A DNA stretch of 64,000 nt, from contig NZ_JARKMZ010000018.1 of NCBI RefSeq assembly GCF_029360775.1, positions 21,946 through 85,945 of the forward strand, read 5' to 3'. The position numbers and the translations under genes were made by a program. Source of the stretch: Daejeonella sp. H1SJ63 (GTDB taxonomy: Bacteria > Bacteroidota > Bacteroidia > Sphingobacteriales > Sphingobacteriaceae). How positions within the stretch are numbered: position 1 is the stretch's first letter; the number at the start of each line of letters is the position of its first letter. Positions 26,506-35,316 of the stretch are shown in pieces. The notes beneath the pieces are model-generated. The model worked only from the letters and a program-made list of their open reading frames with translations, did no database searches and was not told where the DNA came from.

Positions 26506-27408
26506 TTAATTTACAATATTTATTTCACGGGAAGGAATACTATCAGGCAACAATCCTGATTTAAGTACAATTCTCTGTCCGCGATCTCCTGCAAGAAACG
26601 AAGCAAAACCTGTGCCTAAACCAGCTCCTCCCTCGCAATTAATAATATATAATGACCGTGTCAATGGATAAAGTCCCAAAGCAATGTCATTTTGATTAGG
26701 TTTATAATAAGCATCCGATCCCGGTTTACCCTTTACATTCCTAACACTTAATATTTTTAAATTCTCAACTATACCTTCAAGTTCAACCGGTGGCTGTACT
26801 ATCCAGTTGACACCAACCACTCCAATAGCCCCCGGGTTATCATTGATATACTTAAGTACATCACTATTGGATTTAAGAGCATAAATACCTGTTGAAGGTA
26901 TTTCCTTAACTCCTGCCAGATCTTTAAAATATCTGATTGTACTTGAATTCGCATTATCAAAAACCAGACTTTTAATTGCTGAGTTTTGTCCCTTCAGTCT
27001 ACTGATAATATCAGCTACATCAACAGTAGAATCAATGGATGACTTATGCGAAATAAGTGCTATTCCGTCGATCGCAAAACGATTAATCCGGATTTTAATG
27101 TTCTTAGACTCAAAATATTTACTTTCTTCCTTTGTAAGCAGCCTTGACAACACCGCAACCTGAGCACTATCGCTTAAAAACAAATTTAATAATTCATTTT
27201 CAGATTTCATGATCAGATCAAGACTGGCATCGGGATAAGCACTTTCAAATATATATTCTTCATCTTCGAGTATAGGAGCAAAAGATTCATCAACAAGAAT
27301 GCTTTCCTTACCGCTGGTATAAGATTGCTCTTTTACTTCTTTTTCATTTCTGCACGAAAGAAGTATAAGGGTTAATACCGTAAAAAATATTGGCTTTAAA
27401 TTTTTCAT
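26506..27408 (-). CDS. PstS-like substrate-binding lipoprotein
   Basis: The protein has 300 residues. The N-terminus MKNLKPIFFTVLTLILLSC is a lipoprotein signal with acylated Cys at 19. The body is a type II periplasmic-binding fold of the phosphate-binding (PstS) family, with segments such as NRFAIDGIALISH (about 107-119), GAIGVVGVNWI and the C-terminal LYPLTRSLYIINCEGGAGLGTGFASFL-type helix region. No pstCAB transport genes are nearby. Its position next to tonB/exbBD suggests a role as an envelope sensor or ligand-binding component; phosphate binding is not established. Confidence 0.8.
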   Translation of the reverse strand: MKNLKPIFFTVLTLILLSCRNEKEVKEQSYTSGKESILVDESFAPILEDEEYIFESAYPDASLDLIMKSENELLNLFLSDSAQVAVLSRLLTKEESKYFESKNIKIRINRFAIDGIALISHKSSIDSTVDVADIISRLKGQNSAIKSLVFDNANSSTIRYFKDLAGVKEIPSTGIYALKSNSDVLKYINDNPGAIGVVGVNWIVQPPVELEGIVENLKILSVRNVKGKPGSDAYYKPNQNDIALGLYPLTRSLYIINCEGGAGLGTGFASFLAGDRGQRIVLKSGLLPDSIPSREINIVN

Positions 27409-27409
27409 A

Positions 27410-27637
27410 TCAGGTATTAGAACGAAGTAATCTTACAAATCTGATAAAAGAATAAACTACCAGAAGAACTGCAAAAGCAATTCTGTACTTAAATTCAAGA
27501 TTTAATGGAAAATCTTTCCAAAAAATAATCGCAATCCCTAATGCAAAGTAAAGGGAGAACATCCCCAGCCCTAAAATAAACAGAAATCGCTTTGCGGGCG
27601 ATTTCTGTTTTTTCTGCTCTTTATTAAAAGATGACAT
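27410..27637 (-). CDS. Small two-helix membrane protein
   Basis: I start it at the ATG at 27637 (MSSFNKEQKKQKSPAKRF). The open frame extends upstream, but only into the C-terminal coding region of tonB. The 75-residue product has a basic N-terminus and two hydrophobic helices (about 19-38 and 49-66), ending RFVRLLRSNT. The topology is presumably both ends in the cytoplasm. No family is recognised. It is 5 bp after tonB and 1 bp before the PstS-like gene, so it is surely in the same operon. Confidence 0.7.
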   Translation of the reverse strand: MSSFNKEQKKQKSPAKRFLFILGLGMFSLYFALGIAIIFWKDFPLNLEFKYRIAFAVLLVVYSFIRFVRLLRSNT

Positions 27638-27642
27638 CAATA

Positions 27643-28467
27643 CTATTGTCCTGCCAACTGGAAGAATATAGGCATTGTATAGGCAACCCTTACCGGGCGA
27701 CCATTTTGTATACCTGGTTTCCATGCTGGTGCATTTTTCAATACACGGATAGCTTCTTCGTCGCAACCACCACCGATACCTCTTAGAACTTTGATATCAG
27801 TTAACTGGCCATTTTTCTCTACAACGAAACTCATAATAACACGACCTGTGATATTATTTTCACGAGCCATTGGAGGATATTTCAGGTTTTTCTGAAGATA
27901 CTTACCCCATCCTGCCATTCCACCCTGGAATTCAGGAAGAACCTCAACACTCGCAAAATCGCGGATATTGTTATCCTCAACAACTTCAGCTTCTTTCGGA
28001 GCTTCACCAACAGGCTCATCAATTACGATATCAGCGTTTGGATCACCTTCAATAGTTTTCTGACCAGGGTCAGCAACTTTCAGCTCTTCAACTGTAGGAG
28101 GCTCTTCATCCCTAACTTCAGCTGCCGGAACAACTACAGGAGGAGGGAACTTAATCTGATCAATTTTAGGCTTTGGTGGCTCCGGTGGAGGCGGAGGCAA
28201 CTCTTCTTTGTTAATTGGAGGTGGAGGTTGAAGAACCACTTCGGTGATTTTCACCTTTTCTTCTTCTGGCATGATTCCGGAGATATATCTTATAATCAGC
28301 GGTAATGAAACCACTAAAATAAAGAGTATAGAACCAATAATCACTGCGCGGCTTGTAGTTTTGGAATTTGATTTCCTCAACTCATACGCCCCATAGCTTT
28401 TATTTCTCCCTGCGAATACAACATCCAGCCATTGCGGGTTGAATAAATCTATTTTAGACCCTAACAT
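27643..28467 (-). CDS. tonB: Energy transducer TonB
   Basis: This 274-residue protein has a cytoplasmic segment (1-45, containing GRNKSYGAYELRK), one transmembrane anchor (about 44-63), a proline-rich periplasmic spacer (about 80-125, PPPPEPPKPK type) and a C-terminal TonB_C domain (about 180-272) with YPPMARENNITGRV and GCDEEAIRVLKNAPAWKPG. It transmits proton-motive force from ExbB/ExbD to outer-membrane receptors. The long pre-anchor segment is characteristic of Bacteroidota TonB proteins. Confidence 0.93.
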   Translation of the reverse strand: MLGSKIDLFNPQWLDVVFAGRNKSYGAYELRKSNSKTTSRAVIIGSILFILVVSLPLIIRYISGIMPEEEKVKITEVVLQPPPPINKEELPPPPPEPPKPKIDQIKFPPPVVVPAAEVRDEEPPTVEELKVADPGQKTIEGDPNADIVIDEPVGEAPKEAEVVEDNNIRDFASVEVLPEFQGGMAGWGKYLQKNLKYPPMARENNITGRVIMSFVVEKNGQLTDIKVLRGIGGGCDEEAIRVLKNAPAWKPGIQNGRPVRVAYTMPIFFQLAGQ

Positions 28468-28506
28468 ACTATACTTTTTTAAAGGGTTAATACTTGTTTT
28501 AAACTA

Positions 28507-29058
28507 TTACTTGTAGATTCCATCACGCTTCAACAAAGCAATATCCGGATCAGAGATCTCAACGATCGCATATCTGTCAATATTGGTAACCTTCATTTCA
28601 TCAAGGATATCCACAAAATTTCTGTAATTTGACTGATCACTCGGTTTGATCAAAACGATTAATCCTTTACTTGGATCACCAGTAGTAGCTATAACTTTCT
28701 TAGCATTTTCAATTAAAGCCTTTCTGATTCCATTCCTTCCATAATTATCAACCTGGGGAGGAGTTAGGGGTTTATCAACAAGTCCCATATACCACTCAAT
28801 ACGATTATTCGCACCGAGTAAAATGGTCATTGTTCTGTTATCAGCAATCGTCAATTCCTGCTGATCTTGTTTTTCCTTATCAGGCATGGCCAAATCCATT
28901 GCCTGAGGTTTAGCCAGTGTAGTGGTAAGCATGAAGAAGGTAATCAAAAGGAAAGCCAAATCCACCATTGCGGTTAAATCCACACGTGTTGATTGCTTCT
29001 TACTTCTAACTTTCCCGCCTTTACCCTTACCCCCGCCGGAGGTGTCTAATTCTGCCAT
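28507..29058 (-). CDS. exbD: Biopolymer transport protein ExbD (second copy)
   Basis: The protein has 183 residues. The N-terminal basic cytoplasmic part (KVRSKKQSTRVDLTAMVD) leads into a single transmembrane helix with the conserved Asp at its entry (about 28-33) and LAFLLITFFMLTTT. The periplasmic part is the ExbD/TolR-type domain. It is 24 bp downstream of the first exbD and 40 bp before tonB. The two ExbDs differ in length and periplasmic sequence, so a heterodimer is possible. Confidence 0.92.
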   Translation of the reverse strand: MAELDTSGGGKGKGGKVRSKKQSTRVDLTAMVDLAFLLITFFMLTTTLAKPQAMDLAMPDKEKQDQQELTIADNRTMTILLGANNRIEWYMGLVDKPLTPPQVDNYGRNGIRKALIENAKKVIATTGDPSKGLIVLIKPSDQSNYRNFVDILDEMKVTNIDRYAIVEISDPDIALLKRDGIYK

Positions 29059-29082
29059 CGTGTTTTATATTAATTATACGAT

Positions 29083-29706
29083 TTATTCTTCGCCTGCCCT
29101 CAGAGAGGTAATCAGACTAAATTTGTTAATATTCTGATCCTGAAGGATTCCCAATATTTTCTTGATTGAAGGGTATTCTTCCCTTGCATCACCCTTAATA
29201 CTGACACGCATATCAACATTGTTAAGCTCTTTAGTGGCATAACGGGCTGATAACAACCAATCGTGCAATTCAGATGGACGCTGGCCTACAGAATCAGTAG
29301 GAATACCTGGCTGTAATCCGGCTTTATTACGCTCATCACCTTTCATCATGATGATCTGCTTCAGATTACCAATTGGTACTCCGAAACTCTCAATTAGTGA
29401 GAAACGCTTTTTCTCTTCGTCAGAGAACTGAATCTGGTATTTTTCGCCCATCAATTCCAGGGTGCGGATACGGATCGGTTGACCCGGTACTCCAAAAAAC
29501 ACCTTTTTCTGACCAACAGTCAGTGTTGCTATATCCAAATCAGGCAGCTTGAACTTTACTGTTGATGCCGGAGTATCAACAGGGAGTGCTTCTGGCTGAC
29601 GAGCTGTTGCTGTCAGGATAAAGAAGGTAAGCAACAAAAACGCCACATCACACATAGCTGTCATGTCGATAGCTGTACTTTTTCTGGCAACTTTAATTCT
29701 AGGCAT
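29083..29706 (-). CDS. exbD: Biopolymer transport protein ExbD (first copy)
   Basis: The protein has 207 residues. MPRIKVARKSTAIDMTAMCDVAFLLLTFFIL contains the cytoplasmic basic segment and the transmembrane helix with its conserved Asp near 20. The periplasmic domain (about 45-205) contains an insertion relative to short ExbDs (around 95-145). With ExbB it makes the proton-driven motor for TonB. A terminator-like hairpin sits between it and exbB. Confidence 0.92.
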   Translation of the reverse strand: MPRIKVARKSTAIDMTAMCDVAFLLLTFFILTATARQPEALPVDTPASTVKFKLPDLDIATLTVGQKKVFFGVPGQPIRIRTLELMGEKYQIQFSDEEKKRFSLIESFGVPIGNLKQIIMMKGDERNKAGLQPGIPTDSVGQRPSELHDWLLSARYATKELNNVDMRVSIKGDAREEYPSIKKILGILQDQNINKFSLITSLRAGEE

Positions 29707-29745
29707 TGCTTCTTTTTAAATTATAAACTATTTACTATAGAGATG

Positions 29746-29775
29746 AAAAAAAACCGGGTTTTCCATAAACCCGGA
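29746..29775 (-). terminator. Intra-operon terminator/attenuator between exbB and exbD
   Basis: On the minus strand CCGGGTT (29768-29774) pairs with AACCCGG (29754-29760), with a 7-nt loop, followed by eight T residues. It is a textbook intrinsic terminator placed 20 bp after the exbB stop and before exbD, so only part of the transcripts would extend into exbD-exbD-tonB. This fits the excess of ExbB over ExbD and TonB in characterised complexes. Confidence 0.75.
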
Positions 29776-29794
29776 ATATATTTTTCAAAACCTA

Positions 29795-30622
29795 TTATTT
29801 ATGAGTACTTGCGTATGTTTGAACGATTGAGAAACCTGCCTCATCGATAGCATACGTCAATTTATCAATTTTAGAAGTAAATACGTTATACATAACGATT
29901 GCAATAGCTGAAGTAGCAATACCTGTTGCAGTATTGATCAGCGCTTCAGAGATACCGTTTGCAAGAGCTGCCTGGTCAGGAGAACCTGCACTTGACAATG
30001 CCGCGAATGCCTTGATCATACCTGTTACTGTACCTAACAGACCCATCAATGTACCAATTGATACCAAAGTTGCAATTACTGTTAAGTTTTGCTCTAACAT
30101 CGGCATTTCCAAAGCAGTTGCTTCTTCGATGTCTTTCTGAATAGCCAAACATTTTTGCTCAGTATCCATTTTAGCCTCAACTTCCATTTCCTTGTATTTC
30201 TTAAGGCCAGACTTGATTACGTTAGCAACTGAACCTTCCTGCTTATCGCATTCTGCAATTGCTGAATCAACATTACCAGCTCCGATAAGAGACTGAATCT
30301 TCTTAACAAAAGTGTCTACGTTTCCTTTTCCGGTAGCTTTTCCAATAACAAAGAAACGCTCGAAAGAAAACACAACAACCATTAATAATAATCCCATCAG
30401 AAGAGGAACGATATATCCTCCTTTGTAAACCATTCCGAAATAGTTACCAGGTAGCGGGTGACCATTCTCAGGATCTCCACCTTCAAAGTTTGCAGGATCT
30501 CCCATTACGAATTTCCATAATAGTATTCCAACAAGAATACACATCACGATAGACATACTTGCAAAAATGCTTGAACCAGAGCTTTCCTTTTTAGCTGTTG
30601 TTGGTTTTGGTGCGTTCGCCAT
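29795..30622 (-). CDS. exbB: ExbB/TolQ/MotA-type proton channel protein
   Basis: This 275-residue protein has three main transmembrane segments: about 18-40, about 74-94 (LLMGLLLMVVVFSFERFFV) and a conserved C-terminal pair (about 175-255) with LGTVTGMIKAFAALSSAG and NTATGIATSAIAIVMYNVF. These match the ExbB/MotA proton-channel domain. The N-terminal extra helix is usual for Bacteroidota. It is the first gene of the exbB-exbD-exbD-tonB-small-PstS-TPR cluster. Confidence 0.93.
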   Translation of the reverse strand: MANAPKPTTAKKESSGSSIFASMSIVMCILVGILLWKFVMGDPANFEGGDPENGHPLPGNYFGMVYKGGYIVPLLMGLLLMVVVFSFERFFVIGKATGKGNVDTFVKKIQSLIGAGNVDSAIAECDKQEGSVANVIKSGLKKYKEMEVEAKMDTEQKCLAIQKDIEEATALEMPMLEQNLTVIATLVSIGTLMGLLGTVTGMIKAFAALSSAGSPDQAALANGISEALINTATGIATSAIAIVMYNVFTSKIDKLTYAIDEAGFSIVQTYASTHK

Positions 30623-30728
30623 TTTTTTAAATTTTAGTTTTTAGTTGTTGAAAAATATAAGTTAATTGATTTTGTTTGGTATTGTTAGTAAATATTACTC
30701 TAAATTAATTTAAATACAATTTTGTGTC

Positions 30729-30745
30729 TCCCGATTTAATCGGGA
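30729..30745. repeat. 17-bp perfect palindrome
   Basis: TCCCGATT, one central T, then AATCGGGA gives 8-bp perfect arms. It lies in the exbB upstream spacer about 107-123 bp before the start codon. It may be an operator-like site or a small dispersed palindrome; nothing in the sequence decides between the two. Confidence 0.5.
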
Positions 30746-31144
30746 TAACAAAAATAAAATTTTCGACTTAATAAAAAATTATTTGTGAATTTATTAATTC
30801 TATTAATTCAATCCTGTCAAAGCCATCCCTAGAATTAAGCAAGAAACATGCTGTTCTAAAAGAAGATTGCTCTCAAACCAGGCAATCATTTTACAATGAA
30901 AACTATTTTTTATTGCAATTGCAAATTTCCAATGTTATTTTAATGTTTAATCAGCCGAAGCATTGTCAATTTTATTCATAACTAATTAATTATCAGTACT
31001 TTTTACATAATGTTTAAAATTTGATACAATTGCAATGCCAGAGATCAGGTATCAGAATTTTTCCTGATTTTAATTGATTGCTTAAAATTTCAGAATCAGA
31101 ATTTCTAACATAAGTCAAAGAAAAAGGCTTAATAACTAACAGGT

Positions 31145-31176
31145 AAAAAGACTACATTTTTGATAGAAAATGTAGT
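31145..31176 (-). terminator. Terminator after the SUI1/YciH gene
   Basis: The 10-bp perfect stem ACTACATTTT/AAAATGTAGT (31151-31160 with 31167-31176) has a 6-nt loop and is followed on the minus strand by CTTTTT. It lies about 43 bp past the SUI1-domain gene. Confidence 0.7.
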
Positions 31177-31218
31177 TTAAGCCATATTATAGGGGTATAA
31201 TGATAAATTGTTAAATAT

Positions 31219-31563
31219 TCAGGAACCAATTTTTTTTACTTTGTACCCGTCTGCGATGAGTATATTCATAACCTTCTCACGAAAGTCCCCCTGTATAATA
31301 ATCTCAGCATCTTTTGCCGATCCACCTACACCACATTTTTGTTTCAATTTTTTTCCCAGAATTTCAAGGTCATCTGAAGTACCTATAAATCCGGTAACCA
31401 GAGTCACAGCTTTACCGCCCCGTTGTTTTCTGTCAAGCTGCACCCTCAAATCCTGAAAACGGGGCTCCAAAGTTTCCATTGTTGCGGAATCATCAGAGAT
31501 ATATTCAAAATCAGGATCTGTAGAATATACAACTCCCTGAAGGCCCTTGTTTTTTTTAGACAT
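31219..31563 (-). CDS. SUI1-domain translation factor (YciH/eIF1-like)
   Basis: The protein has 114 residues. The SUI1 domain occupies about 40-112, with [36 protein letters not shown], a typical basic loop plus KCGVGG turn, and a final [17 protein letters not shown]. Bacterial YciH resembles eukaryotic initiation factor eIF1 and is thought to affect initiation fidelity. It is 4 bp after the lipid-kinase gene. Confidence 0.9.
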   Translation of the reverse strand: MSKKNKGLQGVVYSTDPDFEYISDDSATMETLEPRFQDLRVQLDRKQRGGKAVTLVTGFIGTSDDLEILGKKLKQKCGVGGSAKDAEIIIQGDFREKVMNILIADGYKVKKIGS

Positions 31564-31567
31564 AGAA

Positions 31568-32440
31568 TTAATTAAGTATAGTTAATGAATTAGGGTTGAT
31601 TCCAATACTCAACTCGGTTCCCATATTAAAGGGATCACCATCAAGGTGAACTGCTGCAGCAATCTCTCTGATAATAGTAATTTTACTGCCCTGAATGATC
31701 TCCAGATAGTTTGATCTATGTGTATTCTTTCTGAACATTCTAAGCGCTAATGCAGGAAATTTATACAGAGGGAATGGTTTTAAGATGCAAATATCCAGCA
31801 TTCCATCATTCAGGGAGGCGAAAGGAGAAATATGTGCATTATTACCGTATTGCGATGAGTTGGCAACACTAATCATAAAGGCCTGATGCTTATATTCTTT
31901 CCCGTCTATCAAAAGACGATAATGCTGGGAACGATAATTGGAAACTTCTGAGAAAGCTATTTTAACGTAGCTACTGAGACCGCGCTTAACATTTTCAGCA
32001 AAACGTGCACTGATCTGTGCATCAAATCCGATACCAGCCATATTAAAGAATTTCCTGCCGTTAAATGTGCCTGAATCAATTTTACTGGTATGAAGCTCAT
32101 TTATTCTTTTTATAGCCTGCACATCGCCAAGCGGGATCCCTAAAGATCTGGCCAGCCCATTCCCTGATCCAAATGGTATTATCCCCATTATTTTATCGGT
32201 TCCTTCCACTACAGATGCCACTTCATTTATTGTTCCATCGCCTCCTACTGCAACAAGAATATCGACCCCATTTCTGAGCGCCTCATTTGCAATAACAGAT
32301 CCGTGACCATGATATTCTGTAAAGACACATTCAGAGTCAAATTTGCTGTTATCCAGATATTTATTAACCTTTTCCGGGAAATTATATTTGGTCTTCCCGC
32401 CTGAAATTGGATTGATAACGAATAAAATTTTTCTTTTCAA
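31568..32440 (-). CDS. YegS/DgkB-type lipid (diacylglycerol) kinase
   Basis: The 290-residue protein belongs to the diacylglycerol-kinase catalytic family. Present are [11 protein letters not shown] (about 10-20), the nucleotide-binding [13 protein letters not shown] (about 64-76) and [18 protein letters not shown] (about 86-103). The C-terminal YegS-like beta domain includes [14 protein letters not shown] and HLDGDPF. It phosphorylates diacylglycerol or a related lipid at the membrane surface. It is transcribed away from metK, with a divergent regulatory spacer between them. Confidence 0.92.
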   Translation of the reverse strand: MKRKILFVINPISGGKTKYNFPEKVNKYLDNSKFDSECVFTEYHGHGSVIANEALRNGVDILVAVGGDGTINEVASVVEGTDKIMGIIPFGSGNGLARSLGIPLGDVQAIKRINELHTSKIDSGTFNGRKFFNMAGIGFDAQISARFAENVKRGLSSYVKIAFSEVSNYRSQHYRLLIDGKEYKHQAFMISVANSSQYGNNAHISPFASLNDGMLDICILKPFPLYKFPALALRMFRKNTHRSNYLEIIQGSKITIIREIAAAVHLDGDPFNMGTELSIGINPNSLTILN

Positions 32441-32501
32441 CTAAATTTAGATTTTGGCTCCAAAAATACTCTTATTTTTTTTTAGAACTTAAAATTTATC
32501 C

Positions 32502-32509
32502 TACTTTTG
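32502..32509 (+). promoter_or_regulatory. metK: metK promoter -7 element
   Basis: TACTTTTG fits TAnnTTTG perfectly and ends about 12 nt before the first stem of the SAM-II aptamer, so the transcript would start right at the riboswitch. The expected -33 region is a T-run without a clear TTTG. Confidence 0.55.
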
Positions 32510-32520
32510 CCATGCAAAAA

Positions 32521-32575
32521 AGTGGATCGATTTGCGTTGATTGCAACCACGTAAAAAAAAGTGCTAAAACAATTT
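32521..32575 (+). ncRNA. SAM-II riboswitch upstream of metK
   Basis: The leader fits the SAM-II (metA motif) consensus. Stem P1 is GTGG (32522-32525) with CCAC (32547-32550). Its loop carries the conserved GATTT and ATTGCAA words at the same spacing as in the described SAM-II class. Downstream come the A-rich strand GTAAAAAAAAG and the near-invariant GTGCTAAAA (32561-32569). GTTG in the loop can pair with CAAT after that word to make the pseudoknot, differing from but compensating the usual pair. The ligand would be S-adenosylmethionine, controlling its own synthetase. I recognised this from memory of the consensus; a covariance search has not been run. Confidence 0.75.
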
Positions 32576-32664
32576 GCCGATTTTTACTCCGATCAATCTT
32601 CTTTCCACTTCATTCTGCTTTAAATTACTGGTCATTACTTTTTTAAATAATTAATTAAATCACT

Positions 32665-33921
32665 ATGCCATATTTATTCACATCAGAATCAGTATCAGAA
32701 GGACACCCGGATAAGGTGGCTGATCAAATTTCGGACGCATTAATTGATAATTTCTTAGCCTGGGATCCCGATTCCAAAGTTGCCTGCGAAACTTTAGTAA
32801 CAACAGGACTTGCAGTTTTAGCTGGTGAGGTAAAGTCGCAGACTTATCTTGATGTTCAGAGAATTGCCCGTGATGTAATCCGTAAAATTGGTTACACCAA
32901 GTCTGAATATATGTTTGAAGCCGATTCATGCGGTGTTATCTCAGCAATTCACGAGCAGTCTGCAGATATTAATCAGGGTGTTGACCGTGTTAAGAAGCAG
33001 GATCAGGGTGCAGGTGACCAGGGTATGATGTTTGGTTATGCAACAAACGAAACTGAGAATTATATGCCGCTGGCTCTTGATCTTGCCCATAAGATCTTAG
33101 TTGAGCTTGCTGCACTTCGCAGAGAAAACTCATCAATCAAATATCTTCGTCCGGATGCTAAATCACAGGTAACTATTGAATACAGTGATGACCATAAGCC
33201 GGTTCGTATTGATGCAATTGTAGTATCGACCCAGCACGACGACTTCGATACTGAAGCAAACATGCAAAAGAAGATTCAGGATGATATCATCTCAATTCTG
33301 ATTCCAAGAGTTAAGGCTCAGTTAAAACCTGAACTTCAGGCATTATTTACAGATGCTATCAAATATCATATCAATCCAACCGGTAAATTCGTTATTGGCG
33401 GACCGCATGGCGACACAGGATTAACCGGCCGTAAGATCATAGTTGATACTTATGGGGGTAAAGGTGCGCATGGAGGTGGAGCATTTTCAGGTAAAGATCC
33501 TTCCAAAGTGGATCGTTCAGCTGCTTATGCAACCCGTCACATTGCCAAAAACCTTGTTGCTGCCGGAGTATGCGATGAAATTCTTGTACAGGTTTCATAT
33601 GCTATTGGTGTAAAAGATCCGATGGGAATTTTTGTAGATACTTACGGAACTGCTAAAGTTGGTTTAAATGACGGAGAGATTGCTCAAAAGATCTCTGCAA
33701 TTTTTGACATGACTCCTTACGGAATTGAGACCCGCTTAAAACTGCGTAATCCGATTTATTCTGAAACTGCTGCTTATGGACACATGGGCCGTCAGAGTGA
33801 AGTGGTAAGCAAAACTTTCGCAGGAACAAACGGCGAAAGCAAAACTGTTGAAGTTGAATTGTTTACCTGGGAAAAATTAGATTATACAGATCAGGTGAAA
33901 AAAGCGTTCAATCTGGCTTAA
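32665..33921 (+). CDS. metK: S-adenosylmethionine synthetase
   Basis: The protein has 418 residues. MetK makes SAM from methionine and ATP in the cytoplasm. Landmarks are [20 protein letters not shown] (about 5-24), [10 protein letters not shown] (about 116-125, the GAGDQG region), [20 protein letters not shown] (about 236-255) and [19 protein letters not shown] (about 262-280). It starts 90 bp after the predicted SAM-II aptamer and ends before a clear terminator. Confidence 0.98.
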   Translation: MPYLFTSESVSEGHPDKVADQISDALIDNFLAWDPDSKVACETLVTTGLAVLAGEVKSQTYLDVQRIARDVIRKIGYTKSEYMFEADSCGVISAIHEQSADINQGVDRVKKQDQGAGDQGMMFGYATNETENYMPLALDLAHKILVELAALRRENSSIKYLRPDAKSQVTIEYSDDHKPVRIDAIVVSTQHDDFDTEANMQKKIQDDIISILIPRVKAQLKPELQALFTDAIKYHINPTGKFVIGGPHGDTGLTGRKIIVDTYGGKGAHGGGAFSGKDPSKVDRSAAYATRHIAKNLVAAGVCDEILVQVSYAIGVKDPMGIFVDTYGTAKVGLNDGEIAQKISAIFDMTPYGIETRLKLRNPIYSETAAYGHMGRQSEVVSKTFAGTNGESKTVEVELFTWEKLDYTDQVKKAFNLA

Positions 33922-33942
33922 TCTGCCAAAAAATATCAAAAG

Positions 33943-33980
33943 AGCCTTGTTTCCTTTACCGGAGAGAAGGCTTTTTTATT
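33943..33980 (+). terminator. metK terminator
   Basis: AGCCTT and AAGGCT form the outer stem and TTTCC with GGAGA extends it inward, followed by TTTTTTATTT. It lies 22 bp past the metK stop and 14 bp before the NUDIX start codon. Confidence 0.8.
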
Positions 33981-33993
33981 TAACATTGTATTG

Positions 33994-34548
33994 ATGAATG
34001 AATTCGATATTAATCCATGGCAAATACTTTCAAGTGAAAAAATCTATGAAAATCCATGGATCAGTCTCACTGAACATCAGGTAATCAATCCCGGGGGAGG
34101 CAAAGGTATTTACGGAGAAGTGCATTTTAAAAACCTTGCGATAGGCATCATTGCGCTCGATGAGAATAACAATACCTGGCTTGTTGGGCAATACAGGTTT
34201 CCTCTTAAAAAATATAGCTGGGAAATACCGGAAGGAGGCTGTCCGGAAGGAACCGATCCGCTTGAATCAGCAAGGAGAGAACTACTTGAAGAAACAGGAA
34301 TTACTGCAAATTCCTGGACTGAAATTCAAAGAATCCATCTCTCCAATTCAGTAAGTGATGAACTGGGGATTATCTATCTCGCCCGGGAGCTCAGCTTCGG
34401 CGAATCAAGCCCTGAAGAAAGTGAGGAACTTTCAGTTAGAAAAATGCCTTTCGAAACAGCGTTTCAAATGGTCATGAATGGTGAAATTACAGACTCAATA
34501 AGTGTTGCTGCAATTTTGAAACTTAAGCTGATGCTAATTAAAGGTTAA
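33994..34548 (+). CDS. NUDIX hydrolase (ADP-sugar pyrophosphatase type)
   Basis: I start it at the ATG at 33994 instead of the TTG one codon earlier. The 184-residue product carries the Nudix box, EGGCPEGTDPLESARRELLEETG (about 84-106; shown in part as GCPEGTD and RRELLEETG), with the REXXEE metal ligands. The core VGQYRFPLKKYSWEIPEGG resembles ADP-ribose/ADP-sugar pyrophosphatases of the NudF group. The exact nucleotide-sugar substrate is not decided. Confidence 0.9.
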   Translation: MNEFDINPWQILSSEKIYENPWISLTEHQVINPGGGKGIYGEVHFKNLAIGIIALDENNNTWLVGQYRFPLKKYSWEIPEGGCPEGTDPLESARRELLEETGITANSWTEIQRIHLSNSVSDELGIIYLARELSFGESSPEESEELSVRKMPFETAFQMVMNGEITDSISVAAILKLKLMLIKG

Positions 34549-34581
34549 ACTTTAATTTTGAACCTATTCAACAAAGAATCA

Positions 34582-35313
34582 ATGAATAAAATTTTAGGCT
34601 ATATTTTCAGTCCGCTACACTACTTATTATTTGGTTTGATATTATGTGTTTTCCATCCGGTTCAATGGCTCTCTTTAAAACTTGGCGGATATAAAGCACA
34701 TAAGAAGTCTGTTGATTTAATGAATTTACTTCTCCTGAGTACTTATTACGCTATGGGTAGCAGGATCAGTTTCAAAAACCCTTTTCAGTTGCCCGAGAAC
34801 CGGCCGATAATTTTCATATCCAATCATCAGAGTATGTACGATATACCTCCGCTGATCTGGTTTTTGAGAAGGAATCATGCAAAGTTTATCTCAAAAATAG
34901 AGCTTACAAAAGGAATACCAAGCGTATCATTCAATTTGAAATATGGCGGCGGAGCTAATATTGACAGGAAGGACAGTAAGCAGGCAGTTGCAGAAATATT
35001 AAGACTGTCCGAGCGGATGAAGGTCAACAATTGGTCGGCAGTAATTTTTCCGGAAGGAACACGCTCCAGAAACGGAAAGCTTAAGCCATTTGCAATAGGT
35101 GGAATTGCGACCATCCTTAAAAAAGTACCGCACGCATTAATTGTACCGATTGCCATCAAAGGCTCCTGGAAATTTGTACAATACGGCTCTTTCCCCCTAA
35201 GTTTTGGCGAAAAAATGAGCTGGGAAGTGCTGGAACCCATTGAACCCCCGGGAAAGTCTATTGAAGATTTGGTTTCAATTGCTGAGCAGGCTATTAAAAA
35301 AGCTATTGATTGA
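34582..35313 (+). CDS. plsC: 1-acyl-sn-glycerol-3-phosphate acyltransferase
   Basis: The start chosen is the ATG at 34582 (MNKILGYIFSPLHYLLFGL). A TTG eight codons upstream is also in frame but less likely. The 243-residue PlsC-type enzyme converts lysophosphatidic acid to phosphatidic acid. The catalytic NHQSMYD (HX4D) is near 81-87 and FPEGTRSRNGKL near 155-166. One N-terminal hydrophobic helix anchors it in the membrane. It is convergent with the LytTR regulator: only 3 bp separate the two genes. Confidence 0.9.
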   Translation: MNKILGYIFSPLHYLLFGLILCVFHPVQWLSLKLGGYKAHKKSVDLMNLLLLSTYYAMGSRISFKNPFQLPENRPIIFISNHQSMYDIPPLIWFLRRNHAKFISKIELTKGIPSVSFNLKYGGGANIDRKDSKQAVAEILRLSERMKVNNWSAVIFPEGTRSRNGKLKPFAIGGIATILKKVPHALIVPIAIKGSWKFVQYGSFPLSFGEKMSWEVLEPIEPPGKSIEDLVSIAEQAIKKAID

Positions 35314-35316
35314 GGC

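Larger units (their letters stand above)
30623..31218. other. 596-bp AT-rich gene-free spacer
   Basis: No convincing gene or RNA was found here. It holds a short palindrome (30729-30745), the terminator of the SUI1 gene (31145-31176), and presumably the exbB promoter. A minus-strand TATTTTTG at 30749-30756 fits the -7 consensus but lacks a clear -33 partner and lies about 127 bp before exbB. Confidence 0.6.

Noticed and set aside
27638..27766. N-terminal extension of the small membrane protein gene
   Set aside because: It overlaps the C-terminal codons of tonB in another frame. The internal ATG at 27637 gives a sensible protein.
30749..30756. Minus-strand TATTTTTG as the exbB promoter
   Set aside because: It lacks a -33 partner and is about 127 bp from the start codon; mentioned in the spacer entry only.
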